Below are positions 8,847 through 17,667 of a stretch of 64,000 nt of DNA, in pieces. A model generated the notes under the pieces. It did no database searches, was not told the origin of the DNA, and saw only the letters and a program-made list of their open reading frames with translations. The translations under genes were made by a program, and so were the position numbers. This DNA is from Drouetiella hepatica Uher 2000/2452 (GTDB lineage: Bacteria; Cyanobacteriota; Cyanobacteriia; Elainellales; Elainellaceae), in the NCBI GenBank assembly GCA_019359505.1, contig JAHHHD010000023.1, forward strand, positions 28,095 through 92,094. Reading direction: 5' to 3'. Each line of letters begins with the position of its first letter. Within the stretch, counting starts at the first letter, position 1.

Positions 8847-9553
8847 AGTTAATCAGAATTGGGGGAGTAGAGATTTAGAGCAGATGGTTCACTTTAAGCG
8901 CTGTCCACTTCATTTAAGAGTGCGAAAGGCTGCTAGAAGATAAATTCCAGAAAGAGTTAAGAGAGTTAGATATCTTATTAGGCAATCTTAAAAGAGCGAT
9001 GTCAGTACCAGTCTGTAGAAATCTGGCAGCCCTAAAAATTAAAAGATCCTTTAGTAAAGTTAGCGATCGCAATGGTTTCGAGAGATTTGGCTTCAAGGCT
9101 CTCCTTGTTGATGCTCGGTTTATCTCCGTCCATCTAACACGTTAAACCAATCAACCTGATTCAACCAGGTTTTACAGGTCGCTAAAAACTGAATTTATCT
9201 GCATTCTGACAATCCTTAAGCATATTTTTGGGATCGAAAAGAGGTTATGTATTAATGAATACCAAGCTAGTGCTGACATTCATAAATTTTGTTAGATGGA
9301 CGATGCTGTATTTGAAGGCAAGCCTTACTGTATCGCCTACAAGTCCGTGTCGCCCATAAGTCCCCTGTAAACCATTTGCTGAATAATCCTAAGAAATTGC
9401 TAAGGCTTTCTGCATTAATTGAGTGTATTCACTAGAGTAAAGACATGATCTGTTGTAAAGAAGTTGTAAGAGAACTCGGTTTTAGCTTGAAGCACAAGTT
9501 GCAATGCATTTGAATCAATTATGTCAACCAACGGCTTAAAGAGGGTGTGAAGC
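8847..9553. promoter_or_regulatory. Divergent intergenic region between ctaC and ctaA
   Basis: About 700 AT-rich bases separate the two divergent oxidase transcripts and must hold both promoters. An inverted repeat AACCTG-N7-CAGGTT (9153-9158 and 9166-9171) is a possible regulator site. No coding frame of good character was found; a 60-codon minus frame at 8914-9096 lacks a ribosome site. Promoter hexamers could not be fixed with confidence. Confidence 0.4.
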
Positions 9554-10525
9554 ATGGCTGACTCCAGTATTCGTCGTGATTTACCTGTCCCATCTCAGAT
9601 TGCTGTTCCGGCTTTTAATCCTCTAGCTCTTGATCCGCACACTTTTGACCCCAAAGCTTTAGTCCGATCGCTCATTTGGAAAACTGCGATCGCTACCCTG
9701 ATTTTGATGGCGATCGGCAGTGCCACCCGCGTCATGAATGCTGGGCTTGCCTGTCCCGATTGGCCGCTCTGCTATGGCACCCTGATTCCCAGCCAGCAAA
9801 TGAATCTTCAGGTATTTCTAGAGTGGTTTCATCGGCTGGACGCGGCTCTCATCGGTATTTCTACCCTGAGCCTTGTGGGTCTGACGGTGTGGTATCGACG
9901 AGCTTTGCCCTCCTGGACTCCCTGGATGGCGCTGCTGGCTCTGGGGCTGATTCTGTTTCAGGGCATTCTGGGCGGACTCACCGTAACGCAGCTTTTGCGC
10001 TTCGATATCGTGACGGCGCATTTGGGCACGGCGCTGCTGTTCTTCGCAACGCTGCTGACCATGGGCACACTTTTACGCCCCTATCAGGCGACTGGGACGA
10101 CAGGCAAGCTCCCTTGGCTCAGCCTAACTGCGGTCTTGCTGGTATATTTGCAGAGTTTGTCGGGCGGGCTAGTTGGCTCACAGTGGGCAGTCCACCAGTG
10201 CTTGCTCGTCTCACAGCTTTGCCGTGTGATGAACACGCACCTGTTTGGGGTCGTGCCTGCTAGTTTGGCGACTTTAGCGATCGTCATTGCCACCCGCCGA
10301 ACAGCCGCCCTCAGCGCCTCCTTCCGAAATCTGGCAAAGCTGGCAGGGTTTTTGCTGCTGCTTCAGATAATGTTGGGCATGGCGACATTTCGTTTGCGTC
10401 TGCAAGTAGAGCTGTTGACTGTGAGCCATCAGGCGATCGGGGCATCTTTACTCGGAACTCTAGTGTGCTTTACTGTTCTGGCATGGCGCGATCGCTATCT
10501 TTCAAATCTCGCTCCTGAAGGCTAA
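9554..10525 (+). CDS. ctaA: Heme A synthase (COX15/CtaA family)
   Basis: Integral-membrane enzyme of 323 residues that oxidises the heme O methyl group to a formyl, giving heme A for the adjacent oxidase. Eight helices are expected; conserved histidines appear in EWFHRLDAALIG, VTAHLGTALLF, AVHQCLL/NTHLFG and VSHQAIGA. Cysteine pairs occur in AGLACPDWPLCYG and in CLLVSQLC, matching the loop disulfides known in this family. About 45 extra N-terminal residues precede the first helix. AGAGGG precedes the ATG. It is followed by ctaB after 90 bases, an arrangement typical of cyanobacteria. Confidence 0.93.
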   Translation: MADSSIRRDLPVPSQIAVPAFNPLALDPHTFDPKALVRSLIWKTAIATLILMAIGSATRVMNAGLACPDWPLCYGTLIPSQQMNLQVFLEWFHRLDAALIGISTLSLVGLTVWYRRALPSWTPWMALLALGLILFQGILGGLTVTQLLRFDIVTAHLGTALLFFATLLTMGTLLRPYQATGTTGKLPWLSLTAVLLVYLQSLSGGLVGSQWAVHQCLLVSQLCRVMNTHLFGVVPASLATLAIVIATRRTAALSASFRNLAKLAGFLLLLQIMLGMATFRLRLQVELLTVSHQAIGASLLGTLVCFTVLAWRDRYLSNLAPEG

Positions 10526-10615
10526 TTCCTGAAGGCTGATTCTTAAAGGAATTGACTAAGCTCCCTAACTTTCCGTTCAGTTTTCCCGCTCAACCGTTTT
10601 AAGACGAGAATCCCA

Positions 10616-11608
10616 ATGCACGAAACCAGCTGGATTGAAGCGAATCGCCATCACCAAAACGTTTGGCAGGTGATTCAGAGCTATTGGCAACTCACGAAGC
10701 CCCGCATCATTATTCTGCTGCTCGTCACGACGGCTGGCAGTATGTGGATTGCCTCTGCGGGAAAGGTTGATCCCTTCCTGGTATTGATTACGCTGTTCAG
10801 CGGTGCACTGGCTTCTGCCTCCGCTAACGCAATTAACTGTTTGTACGATCGCGATATTGATTACGACATGGAGCGTACTCGTCATCGTCCGCTGCCATCG
10901 GGTCGCATTCAGCCGCGAGATGGCTGGGTATTTGCCATTTTGTTGGCAGGGCTTTCTTTCACGCTGCTGACGGTATTTGCCAACTTACTGAGCGCCTGTC
11001 TGGCAATGTCAGGCATTGTCACCTATGTGGTGGTTTACACCCACTGGCTAAAGCGGCATAGCACCCAAAACATCGTGATTGGCGGTGCAGCAGGGGCAAT
11101 TCCGCCGCTCGTAGGCTGGGCAGCCGTCACGGGTGAGCTAAGTTGGGCAGCCTGGGCATATTTTGCCATCATTTTCCTCTGGACTCCGCCCCACTTCTGG
11201 GCGCTGGCAATGATGATTCGAGAAGACTATGCCAAAGTGGGCGTGCCTATGCTGCCAGTGGTTGTAGGCGAAGTAGAAACCGCTCGGCAAATCTGGATTT
11301 ACACGCTGCTGCTAATTCCCATGACGCTAGTTATGGTCTATCCGCTCCATGTCATGGGTGCGGTGTATGCAGCGATCGCTCTCTTCCTAGGCGGTATCTT
11401 TGTAGCAAAGGCCTGGGCACTGCTGCAAACGCCTGCGGACTTAACGGTTGCCCGATCGCTCTTCAAGTATTCCATCCTGTACATGATGCTGCTGTCGGCA
11501 GGGATGGCGATCGACAGTTTGCCCATTACCCAGACGCTAACGGCGGCTGTCGGTGAGAATTTGGCTGAAAATTTAGCTGTGGTGTTGAGTTATTTGCCTG
11601 TGATGTGA
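10616..11608 (+). CDS. ctaB: Protoheme IX farnesyltransferase (heme O synthase)
   Basis: Membrane prenyltransferase of the UbiA superfamily, 330 residues, which attaches a farnesyl chain to protoheme to make heme O, the substrate of CtaA. The first Asp-rich site is [19 protein letters not shown] with the following HRPLPSG; the second region contains [15 protein letters not shown]. Nine hydrophobic segments are seen. It forms a cofactor operon with ctaA and ends in a strong intrinsic terminator at 11651-11683. Confidence 0.96.
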   Translation: MHETSWIEANRHHQNVWQVIQSYWQLTKPRIIILLLVTTAGSMWIASAGKVDPFLVLITLFSGALASASANAINCLYDRDIDYDMERTRHRPLPSGRIQPRDGWVFAILLAGLSFTLLTVFANLLSACLAMSGIVTYVVVYTHWLKRHSTQNIVIGGAAGAIPPLVGWAAVTGELSWAAWAYFAIIFLWTPPHFWALAMMIREDYAKVGVPMLPVVVGEVETARQIWIYTLLLIPMTLVMVYPLHVMGAVYAAIALFLGGIFVAKAWALLQTPADLTVARSLFKYSILYMMLLSAGMAIDSLPITQTLTAAVGENLAENLAVVLSYLPVM

Positions 11609-11650
11609 TGGCTCAGCGCTCAGTTTAAGAAGAGTTTAAAAAAGTTTGAG

Positions 11651-11683
11651 AAGAGAGGGAGCGATCGCCCCTCTCTTTCTTTT
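11651..11683 (+). terminator. Intrinsic terminator after ctaB
   Basis: AAGAGAGGG (11651-11659) pairs perfectly with CCCTCTCTT (11669-11677). The loop contains a HIP1 octamer and the stem is followed by a T-rich tail. Confidence 0.75.
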
Positions 11684-11708
11684 GGCTTTAGGGGACTGAA
11701 TCTATGCG

Positions 11709-11812
11709 ATATAGCCCTACGTAATTGAGTTAGGACGAATTATTTTTTGAGAGCCGCGCGGAGCGCGGCTCTCAAAAAATAACTCATTGGATCTAAGCGC
11801 ATAGCGCTATAT
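11709..11812. repeat. Palindromic element, family A copy 1
   Basis: A 104-bp intergenic element bounded by ATATAGC (11709-11715) and GCTATAT (11806-11812). Inside is a perfect 20-bp stem (11740-11759 with 11763-11782) whose loop is only GGA, with apex GCGC-GGA-GCGC. The non-palindromic flank TACGTAATTGAGTTAGGAC is shared with the copies at 14773-14876 and, inverted, 23782-23880. Confidence 0.8.
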
Positions 11813-11884
11813 TTTTGGTTGAGCCTGTTTTGAAGGATTTACAATAAAGGTTGAGATTTGTTGCGTAGGCTCAAGAAAGCAATT

Positions 11885-12907
11885 ATGGCCCCGGCGGTTT
11901 CGATCGAAAACCTTCAAAAACGCTTCGGCTCGGTCGAGGCGGTCAAAGACGTATCCCTACAGATAGAACCCGGAGAGATTTTTGGTTTGCTGGGGCCTAA
12001 CGGCGCGGGAAAAACTACAACGCTGCGATGCCTTTGCACGCTGGCAATGCCTGACTCTGGCACGATCGAGATTTCTGGTGTTTCGGTGTTAGCCCACCCG
12101 AAGCTGGCACGGCAAAAGCTGGGCTATGTAGCGCAGGAAGTGGCGCTAGACAAAGTGCTGACCGGACGAGAGCTGTTACAGCTCCAGGCAGCAATCTATC
12201 ATCTGCCCCGTGGCTCAGTCAAAGCACAAATTGAGCAAGCGATCGCCCTTCTAGGGCTGCAAGAGTGGGCAGACCAGAAAACTGGGAGCTATTCGGGCGG
12301 GCTAAAAAAGCGGCTGGACTTGGCGGCAGGTCTGCTACACAAGCCTGATGTGCTGGTGCTAGACGAACCGACCGTTGGGCTAGACATCGAGAGCCGCCTG
12401 ATTGTCTGGAACTTTTTGCGGCAGCTACGGGATGGCGGCACCACGATTTTGGTGACAAGCCACTACCTAGAAGAGGTGGATGCTTTAGCCGATCGCGTTG
12501 CCATTATCGATCGCGGTGTAGTGATCGCCTCCGGTACACCTTCAGAACTCAAGGATAGGGTGGGGGGCGATCGGGTAACGCTGCGCATCCGAGAGTTTAC
12601 GCCACTGGAAGAAGCCGATCGCGCCAAGGCAATGCTCCAGATGATGCCATTTGTGCAAGATGTGATCATTAATGCTGCTCAAGGCAACTCGCTCAACTTG
12701 GTAATAGCTGCCCAGAGTGACAATGCCCTGACGACAATTCAGCAGACGCTCAAAGCCGCTGGATTGCCTACCTTTGGCATTTCGCAGTCTCGCCCTAGCC
12801 TAGATGATGTCTATCTGGCGGCGACCGGACAAACGCTCATGGATGCCGAAATGGCGGCTTCTAGCCAGCGCGATCTCAAGGCAGAGCGAAAGCAGAACAT
12901 GCGCTAG
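11885..12907 (+). CDS. ABC transporter ATP-binding protein, DrrA-like
   Basis: Cytosolic ATPase subunit of an ABC-2 exporter, about 340 residues. Walker A GPNGAGKTTT, signature YSGGLKKRLDLA, Walker B VLVLDEPTVGLD and the H-loop TSHYLEE are all present, with a C-terminal DrrA-type extension of about 110 residues. ATG at 11885 gives MAPAVSIENLQKRFG; a TTG at 11858 with AAAGG upstream would add nine residues and cannot be excluded. It pairs with the permease 73 bases downstream. The family resembles daunorubicin-resistance exporters; in cyanobacteria the pair often follows ctaB, but the substrate is unknown. Confidence 0.9.
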   Translation: MAPAVSIENLQKRFGSVEAVKDVSLQIEPGEIFGLLGPNGAGKTTTLRCLCTLAMPDSGTIEISGVSVLAHPKLARQKLGYVAQEVALDKVLTGRELLQLQAAIYHLPRGSVKAQIEQAIALLGLQEWADQKTGSYSGGLKKRLDLAAGLLHKPDVLVLDEPTVGLDIESRLIVWNFLRQLRDGGTTILVTSHYLEEVDALADRVAIIDRGVVIASGTPSELKDRVGGDRVTLRIREFTPLEEADRAKAMLQMMPFVQDVIINAAQGNSLNLVIAAQSDNALTTIQQTLKAAGLPTFGISQSRPSLDDVYLAATGQTLMDAEMAASSQRDLKAERKQNMR

Positions 12908-12980
12908 GCTAAAGAAAGCTATTGAAAAATTCTAGTTAAAAGTTTAGTTAAAAGCCCCTGATATTCAGAGGAATTGATTT

Positions 12981-13868
12981 ATGAGCCAAACCATTACTCC
13001 CGCTAATGTTCTGAATGGGGCAAAGTCGCCCAGTCCAGCGATCGCCCCTGCCGATTTTAGCCTTGCTGAATTTGTGCAGGAAACCCTGGCACTCACTCGC
13101 CGCCTGTTTATCCAGCTCCAGCGCCGCCCTTCAACGCTGATCGCAGGCATTATTCAGCCTGTTATGTGGCTGCTGCTGTTTGGCGCGCTGTTTCAAAATA
13201 TGCCCAGAGGGCTGTTTGGCACCAGCCAAAACTATGGGCAGTTTTTGGCGGCAGGTGTGATTGTGTTTACGGCGTTTAGCGGTGCCCTAAACGCCGGACT
13301 GCCCGTGATGTTCGATCGCGAGTTTGGTTTCCTCAATCGTCTTCTGGTTGCGCCCCTTGCCTCTCGCTTCTCGATCGTCTTGGCTTCTGCCATATTTATT
13401 GCCACTTTGAGTCTGGTGCAGACCTCTGTGATTATCGCCATGAGCGCGTTTCTAGGAGCAGGATTGCCCAATGTTCTGAGCTTAGGACTGGTGGCAGCGA
13501 TCGTCTTAGTATTAGTGCTGGGCGTGACGGCGTTGAGTCTGGGGCTTGCCTTTGCCCTGCCGGGACATATCGAGTTGATTGCGGTCATTTTTGTCTCCAG
13601 TCTGCCCTTGCTGTTTGCCAGCACAGCCCTAGCTCCGTTGACTTTTATGCCCAATTGGCTCAAGATTATTGCCAGCTTGAATCCCTTGAGCTACGCGATC
13701 GAGCCAATCCGATACATCTACACCCATGAGCACTGGGTCTTGAGCAATGTAGTCATGGAATCCCCGTTTGGCTCTGTGACCCTGGGACTGTCGCTCCTGA
13801 TTTTGACAGGATTCAGCGCGATCGCTCTTCTCTCTATTCGCCCGTTGTTGCGACGCTCTTTTGCATAG
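12981..13868 (+). CDS. ABC-2 type permease, DrrB-like
   Basis: Membrane subunit of the exporter, 295 residues with six predicted helices and the ABC-2 pattern (IIQPVMWLLLFGALF in helix 1; PLTFMPNWLKIIASLNPLSY near the end). GAGG lies about eight bases before the ATG. It follows its ATPase on the same strand and almost certainly forms one complex with it. Confidence 0.9.
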   Translation: MSQTITPANVLNGAKSPSPAIAPADFSLAEFVQETLALTRRLFIQLQRRPSTLIAGIIQPVMWLLLFGALFQNMPRGLFGTSQNYGQFLAAGVIVFTAFSGALNAGLPVMFDREFGFLNRLLVAPLASRFSIVLASAIFIATLSLVQTSVIIAMSAFLGAGLPNVLSLGLVAAIVLVLVLGVTALSLGLAFALPGHIELIAVIFVSSLPLLFASTALAPLTFMPNWLKIIASLNPLSYAIEPIRYIYTHEHWVLSNVVMESPFGSVTLGLSLLILTGFSAIALLSIRPLLRRSFA

Positions 13869-13967
13869 TCACAAAAGATCTTGCTAACTTCTGGGAGCAA
13901 TGTTGCACTAAACCTCGTCTTCGTTACGATAAGAATCTATAGTTGGATACTTGAATCAAAAAGCTTT

Positions 13968-14354
13968 ATGAAAGTAGCCATTCCATCTCGCCCTGTTTCC
14001 AAATCTTCTATTTGGGTCATGCTGAGCCTGTTTGCAGGCTCTCTCGCCGCACTCACAGCTTTTGTTCAACCAGTGCAAGCTCAGACTAGCGCCGATCTCC
14101 AGACCCCCGTGGGAACCAGCGACCAGAATTCCAACACCAACGGTGATTTTGGTAGCGTCAATAATTTGTTTGATCTGATGCATCGCGTTCAGCAGGGTAG
14201 CATCCGTGATCCTTATCAATTTAGTCAAGAGCAGCAGCAAAGTATCAATTCCGAAGCTTCAGCCTTTCGACAACGGCAGGCTGACCTACTGAAGCAACAG
14301 GAGCAGACAGGAGCAGCGTCTTCCAACCAAATTGTTGCACCCAATTCTCAGTAA
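13968..14354 (+). CDS. Predicted exported protein, conserved-hypothetical type
   Basis: The 128-residue product has a lysine-containing N-region, a hydrophobic segment (VMLSLFAGSLAALTAF) and a likely signal-peptidase site at PVQAQ-T. The mature part is Gln/Ser/Asn-rich, with SVNNLFDLMHRVQQGSIRDP as its best-ordered stretch and a polar Gln-rich tail. ATG at 13968 is preferred over an upstream in-frame start at 13881 because only it gives a normal signal peptide. It follows the ABC permease after 99 bases. I do not recognise a function. Confidence 0.7.
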   Translation: MKVAIPSRPVSKSSIWVMLSLFAGSLAALTAFVQPVQAQTSADLQTPVGTSDQNSNTNGDFGSVNNLFDLMHRVQQGSIRDPYQFSQEQQQSINSEASAFRQRQADLLKQQEQTGAASSNQIVAPNSQ

Positions 14355-14572
14355 ATCCGATAAGCTGAAAGCCTTGGCACTGCCTAATCTGGAGATGATT
14401 TTTTTTGAAGGGAGACACTTCCAGACATCAGCAAAGCCAGATTTTTAGCTATTTCGGGTTGCATACCTTTTGAGGTTTCCCCCTGTTTGAAATACTGAAA
14501 AAGAGAGACGCTCAATTCTAAACTTGGCTCTATATTAGGGAACAGTATCCTATAAATTTGGAGTGAAGAATA

Positions 14573-14764
14573 ATGATATTGATGGAAGCCGCTCAGGCAG
14601 GTTCTTTTCCCTGGGCATTTACCGCTGTCTATGTTGTCGGCTTTATTGCTGCGGTGGCGATCGGATCAGTTGCCTGGTATAACTCCAAGCGTCCGCCCGG
14701 TTGGGAAAACAAAGAACGCCCTGATGTAGTGCCTGAGGTCAATGCAGAAGACCCAAACGTATAA
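14573..14764 (+). CDS. psb35: Small membrane protein, photosystem II protein Psb35-like
   Basis: Product of 63 residues with one membrane helix (AFTAVYVVGFIAAVAIGSVAW) followed by a cytosolic motif WYNSKRPPGWENKERPDVVP. This combination matches the small cyanobacterial protein now called Psb35, found with photosystem II/CP47 and linked to high-light acclimation. GGAG lies nine bases before ATG 14573. It is monocistronic, followed by a palindromic element and a strong terminator. The name rests on remembered family features, not a search. Confidence 0.7.
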   Translation: MILMEAAQAGSFPWAFTAVYVVGFIAAVAIGSVAWYNSKRPPGWENKERPDVVPEVNAEDPNV

Positions 14765-14772
14765 ATTTTTTG

Positions 14773-14876
14773 ATATAGCATTACGTAATTGAGTTAGGAC
14801 GGGTTGTTTTCTGAGAGCCGCGCGGAGCACGGCTCTCAGAAAACAACTCACTGGATCTAAGCGCTTAGCGCCATAC
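14773..14876. repeat. Palindromic element, family A copy 2
   Basis: It starts ATATAGC (14773-14779) and shares the flank TACGTAATTGAGTTAGGAC and the right part TCTAAGCGC with the copy at 11709. The stem 14803-14820/14830-14847 is an 18-bp perfect pair, with loop CGCGGAGCA. Compared with copy 1 the stem carries substitutions on both arms that keep pairing (for example TTTTTT/AAAAAA to TTTTCT/AGAAAA). Confidence 0.8.
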
Positions 14877-14896
14877 TACAAATTTGATAGTTTGTG

Positions 14897-14927
14897 TAGG
14901 GGTGAAGTGACTTCACCCCTATTTTTG
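14897..14927 (+). terminator. Intrinsic terminator downstream of psb35
   Basis: TAGGGGTGAAG (14897-14907) and CTTCACCCCTA (14911-14921) form an 11-bp stem with a 3-base loop followed by TTTTTG. A 14-bp direct repeat follows (14921-14934 and 14935-14948). Confidence 0.7.
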
Positions 14928-14962
14928 TAAGCCTATTTTTGTAAGCCAAATTTATAGATGCA

Positions 14963-15223
14963 CTATGCCAGATGCATATTGAGAACCGATTTGGGTGCCC
15001 GTCTGACATTGCAAAGAATGGTTTCGTGACCCAAGCGCAAGCAGGCTTCGTAGCGATGACAGCCAGAGAAACCATAATACTGCCCTTCGACTTCTAGAAT
15101 ATCGATCGGCTCCTGCAGCCCAATTTGTTGAATGGATGCCATTAGAGCAGCTACTTTATCAGAATCATTTTGGCGAAAGAGCGGACGGCGGATTTCGTGA
15201 ATTGGAACAGCTTGAATTTTCAT
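14963..15223 (-). CDS. srx: Sulfiredoxin
   Basis: Small (86 aa) cytosolic ATP-dependent reductase that repairs hyperoxidised (sulfinic) 2-Cys peroxiredoxins. The catalytic motif FSGCHRYEA holds the single catalytic Cys and the ATP-binding His-Arg of the family; the ParB-like fold is seen in the N-terminal VPIHEIRRPLF and the SIQQIGLQEPI helix. Length is close to other bacterial sulfiredoxins. An inverted repeat lies just upstream (15235-15269) and may be an operator for oxidative or light control. The gene is alone on the minus strand. Confidence 0.88.
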   Translation of the reverse strand: MKIQAVPIHEIRRPLFRQNDSDKVAALMASIQQIGLQEPIDILEVEGQYYGFSGCHRYEACLRLGHETILCNVRRAPKSVLNMHLA

Positions 15224-15234
15224 TACTCAAAAGG

Positions 15235-15269
15235 TCATAACGCATATCTCTATATCATACTCGTTATGA
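15235..15269 (-). promoter_or_regulatory. Inverted repeat upstream of sulfiredoxin
   Basis: TCATAACG (15235-15242) and CGTTATGA (15262-15269) are perfect 8-bp inverted repeats 19 bases apart, starting 12 bases before the gene. Position and symmetry suit a dimeric regulator; which one is unknown. Confidence 0.4.
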
Positions 15270-15405
15270 TTATGAGTTGCGAACTCAGCCATGCTGGCGA
15301 TCGAATAGGTGACTTCAATCAAGTGACTTTAACTTTCATTTGCCCAGACATGCTCCTAAAAAGCCTAGAGCGGTAAATGCTGGAGTGGCGAGAGAAGATC
15401 CCGAA

Positions 15406-16497
15406 CTAGACGTTAAACCGGAACAGCAGCACATCTCCCTCCTGCACCACATATTCCTTACCCTCACTGCGCACCAGACCTTTCTCTTTGGCAGCACTCA
15501 TTGAGCCTGTAGCCACCAGATCCTTATAGGCGACCGTTTCAGCGCGAATGAAGCCGCGTTCAAAATCTGTGTGGATTACCCCCGCCGCTTGGGGAGCTAG
15601 CATTCCCGATCGAATTGTCCAAGCGCGCGTTTCCTTTGGGCCTGTGGTGAAGTAGGTTCTTAGCCCCAAAAGCTCATAGGTGGCTCGAATCAGAGATTTT
15701 AGCCCCCCTTCCTCGACACCCAACGACGAGAGAAAATCTGCCTGATCTTCGGGGGGCAACTCGACTAATTCTGCCTCAACTTGAGCAGATACTACCACCA
15801 CCTGGGCGTTGTCCTGAAGGGCGATCGCTCTCACTTGCTCGACCCACTCATTGCCCGTCGCTAGATCGTTCTCAGAGACATTTGCCGCGTAGATCACGGG
15901 CTTGCGGGTCATCAGCCCCAACGGCTTCAGCAACAGCTCCTCCTCTTCGTTCAGCGTCACTTGACGAGAGGGCTGCCCCAGGTTGAGGACTGCCGCAATT
16001 TGTTCCAATGCCGTTAGCTCTACCTGAGCTTCTTTGCTCGTGCGAACCTGCTTGCGCGTCCGCTCAATCCGCTTCTCTACCTGCGATAGGTCAGCCAGCA
16101 CTAACTCCAAGTTAATAATCTCGATATCGCGCACCGGATCAATCGAGCCAGAGACGTGAATAATGTCATCATCCTCAAAGCAGCGCACAACATGAACGAT
16201 CGCATCGACTTCCCGAATATTGGCGAGAAACTGGTTGCCTAAGCCTTCTCCTTGGCTGGCACCCTTCACCAATCCAGCAATATCCACAAACTCGACTCTC
16301 GCTGGAACTGTATCTGCCGAGCCAGAGATTTTGACCAGAGTCGCCAGCCGTTCGTCGGGGACTGCGACGATGCCCACATTTGGCTCGATCGTACAAAAGG
16401 GAAAATTGGCTGCCTGGGCTTTGGCATTGGAAACAACGGCATTAAACAGGGTCGATTTGCCTACGTTCGGCAGTCCCACAATTCCAGCTCTTAGCAT
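15406..16497 (-). CDS. ychF: Redox-regulated ATPase/GTPase YchF
   Basis: Universal Obg-family P-loop protein (363 aa) that binds ribosomes and hydrolyses ATP. The G1 motif GLPNVGKSTLFNAV, switch region DIAGLVKGASQGEGLG and the family-specific NVSENDL region in place of a normal NKXD are visible, followed by a coiled-coil domain (about 125-205) and a C-terminal TGS domain (about 275-360, ending VLLFRFNV). Length is standard. It is 83 bases upstream-divergent in function from marC on the same strand; no operon partner is implied. Confidence 0.96.
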   Translation of the reverse strand: MLRAGIVGLPNVGKSTLFNAVVSNAKAQAANFPFCTIEPNVGIVAVPDERLATLVKISGSADTVPARVEFVDIAGLVKGASQGEGLGNQFLANIREVDAIVHVVRCFEDDDIIHVSGSIDPVRDIEIINLELVLADLSQVEKRIERTRKQVRTSKEAQVELTALEQIAAVLNLGQPSRQVTLNEEEELLLKPLGLMTRKPVIYAANVSENDLATGNEWVEQVRAIALQDNAQVVVVSAQVEAELVELPPEDQADFLSSLGVEEGGLKSLIRATYELLGLRTYFTTGPKETRAWTIRSGMLAPQAAGVIHTDFERGFIRAETVAYKDLVATGSMSAAKEKGLVRSEGKEYVVQEGDVLLFRFNV

Positions 16498-16580
16498 GAC
16501 AGTTTTTTTAGCATCACAAGTGAGTAACGAAGCAATAACTATTCTAGGTTACAAACGGCTTCTGCCACTTTCAAACCGGG

Positions 16581-17183
16581 CTAGGTCAAAAACAGCGTTT
16601 TAATTCCAGCGCTGCTAATCTCTACTGCTAAAGCCGCCAGCAAAAAGCCCAGCAGTTTTGTAGCAATTTGCGCCCCTTCTTGCCCAATAAAGTCTGCGAC
16701 GCGGTTCGCCTGCCGAAAGATAAACCAGGTGACAATCATGGCTCCGACAATGCCGATCGCCACACTGAGATGGGCATCGGGAGACTTAGACACCAGCAGC
16801 ATCACCGTGGTGAGGGTGCCGGGTCCTGCCAACAGCGGCAAAGCCAGAGGCGTGATTGCAATATCCCGTCCCTGCTCAGTAATCGGTTCATCCAGCTCGC
16901 CCCGCAGCATATCTAAGGCAATCAGCAGCAGCAGCAGCCCCCCGGCAATTTGTAATGAAGCGATGCTGATTTCCAGATAGTCCAGAATAGTCTGCCCAAT
17001 GTAAGAAAAGACAAGCAGAACCGCTGTAGCAATGAGGGTGGCGCGATCGACAATACGATTGCGCTCATTGATATCCATTCCTTTGGTGAGCGCCAGCACA
17101 ACTGGGGCATTGCCCAGAGCGTCGGCCAAGACAAATACTGCAATAAACGTACGGGTCAAAACCGAGATGTCCAAGAAATCCAT
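16581..17183 (-). CDS. MarC family membrane protein (UPF0056)
   Basis: Integral-membrane protein of 200 residues with six hydrophobic segments. The family signature is seen in FVLADALGNAPVVLALT and in ITPLALPLLAGPGTLTTVML. The physiological role of MarC-like proteins is unresolved; the old link to multiple antibiotic resistance is not supported. Possible start alternatives are few; ATG 17183 gives the usual N-terminus. Confidence 0.88.
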   Translation of the reverse strand: MDFLDISVLTRTFIAVFVLADALGNAPVVLALTKGMDINERNRIVDRATLIATAVLLVFSYIGQTILDYLEISIASLQIAGGLLLLLIALDMLRGELDEPITEQGRDIAITPLALPLLAGPGTLTTVMLLVSKSPDAHLSVAIGIVGAMIVTWFIFRQANRVADFIGQEGAQIATKLLGFLLAALAVEISSAGIKTLFLT

Positions 17184-17420
17184 CGGATACCTTGATGAGA
17201 ACAGGGCAAAACTCTTTTCTACCCTAACGTGATCCGTAAACCAATAGGGTCATGACTTCCGTATCTACAGCAGAGATAGCCCAATTGGGTTGGGCTAAGT
17301 TATCTGAACAATAGTCCTTAAGAAGTAAAATTTATGATAACTTCACAAAAAAATACTAAAAGAGATACACTTGTCCAGGTAAAGCGCAAACGAGCGCAAA
17401 ACAAGGAGAGATTGCACCCA

Positions 17421-17657
17421 ATGAGTCTTCAACAAATTAAGGCAAAGTTGTTGGCGGTCGGTATTCTTGCAGTGTCTGCTAGTGGCACCTTCGCACTCTT
17501 TGGCTCTGTTCCAGTGGTCGCTAAAATTGCGGTTAACCCCCCATTCTCGATCGACAAAATTGAGGCTTTTCTAATCCAACAAGCCGATTTTTCCGCAGAA
17601 CCAGAGGCTGTTAAGCAATCGTTTACTGCCAAGCCTGCATCCAGTGGCGATCGCTAA
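17421..17657 (+). CDS. Small predicted exported protein
   Basis: Product of 79 residues: a lysine-containing N-region, hydrophobic core LLAVGILAVSASGTFALFG and a likely cleavage near PVVAKIA, followed by a ~45-residue polar tail. I prefer ATG 17421 because AAGGAG precedes it by 12 bases; a longer frame to 17334 adds a very basic leader without a ribosome site. No named family is recognised. It ends 10 bases before the end of the convergent DUF3352 gene. Confidence 0.55.
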   Translation: MSLQQIKAKLLAVGILAVSASGTFALFGSVPVVAKIAVNPPFSIDKIEAFLIQQADFSAEPEAVKQSFTAKPASSGDR

Positions 17658-17667
17658 TCTTCGCCCT

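Noticed and set aside
8914..9096. 60-codon minus frame in the ctaC-ctaA spacer
   Set aside because: Low-complexity Leu/Ser-rich product with no ribosome site.
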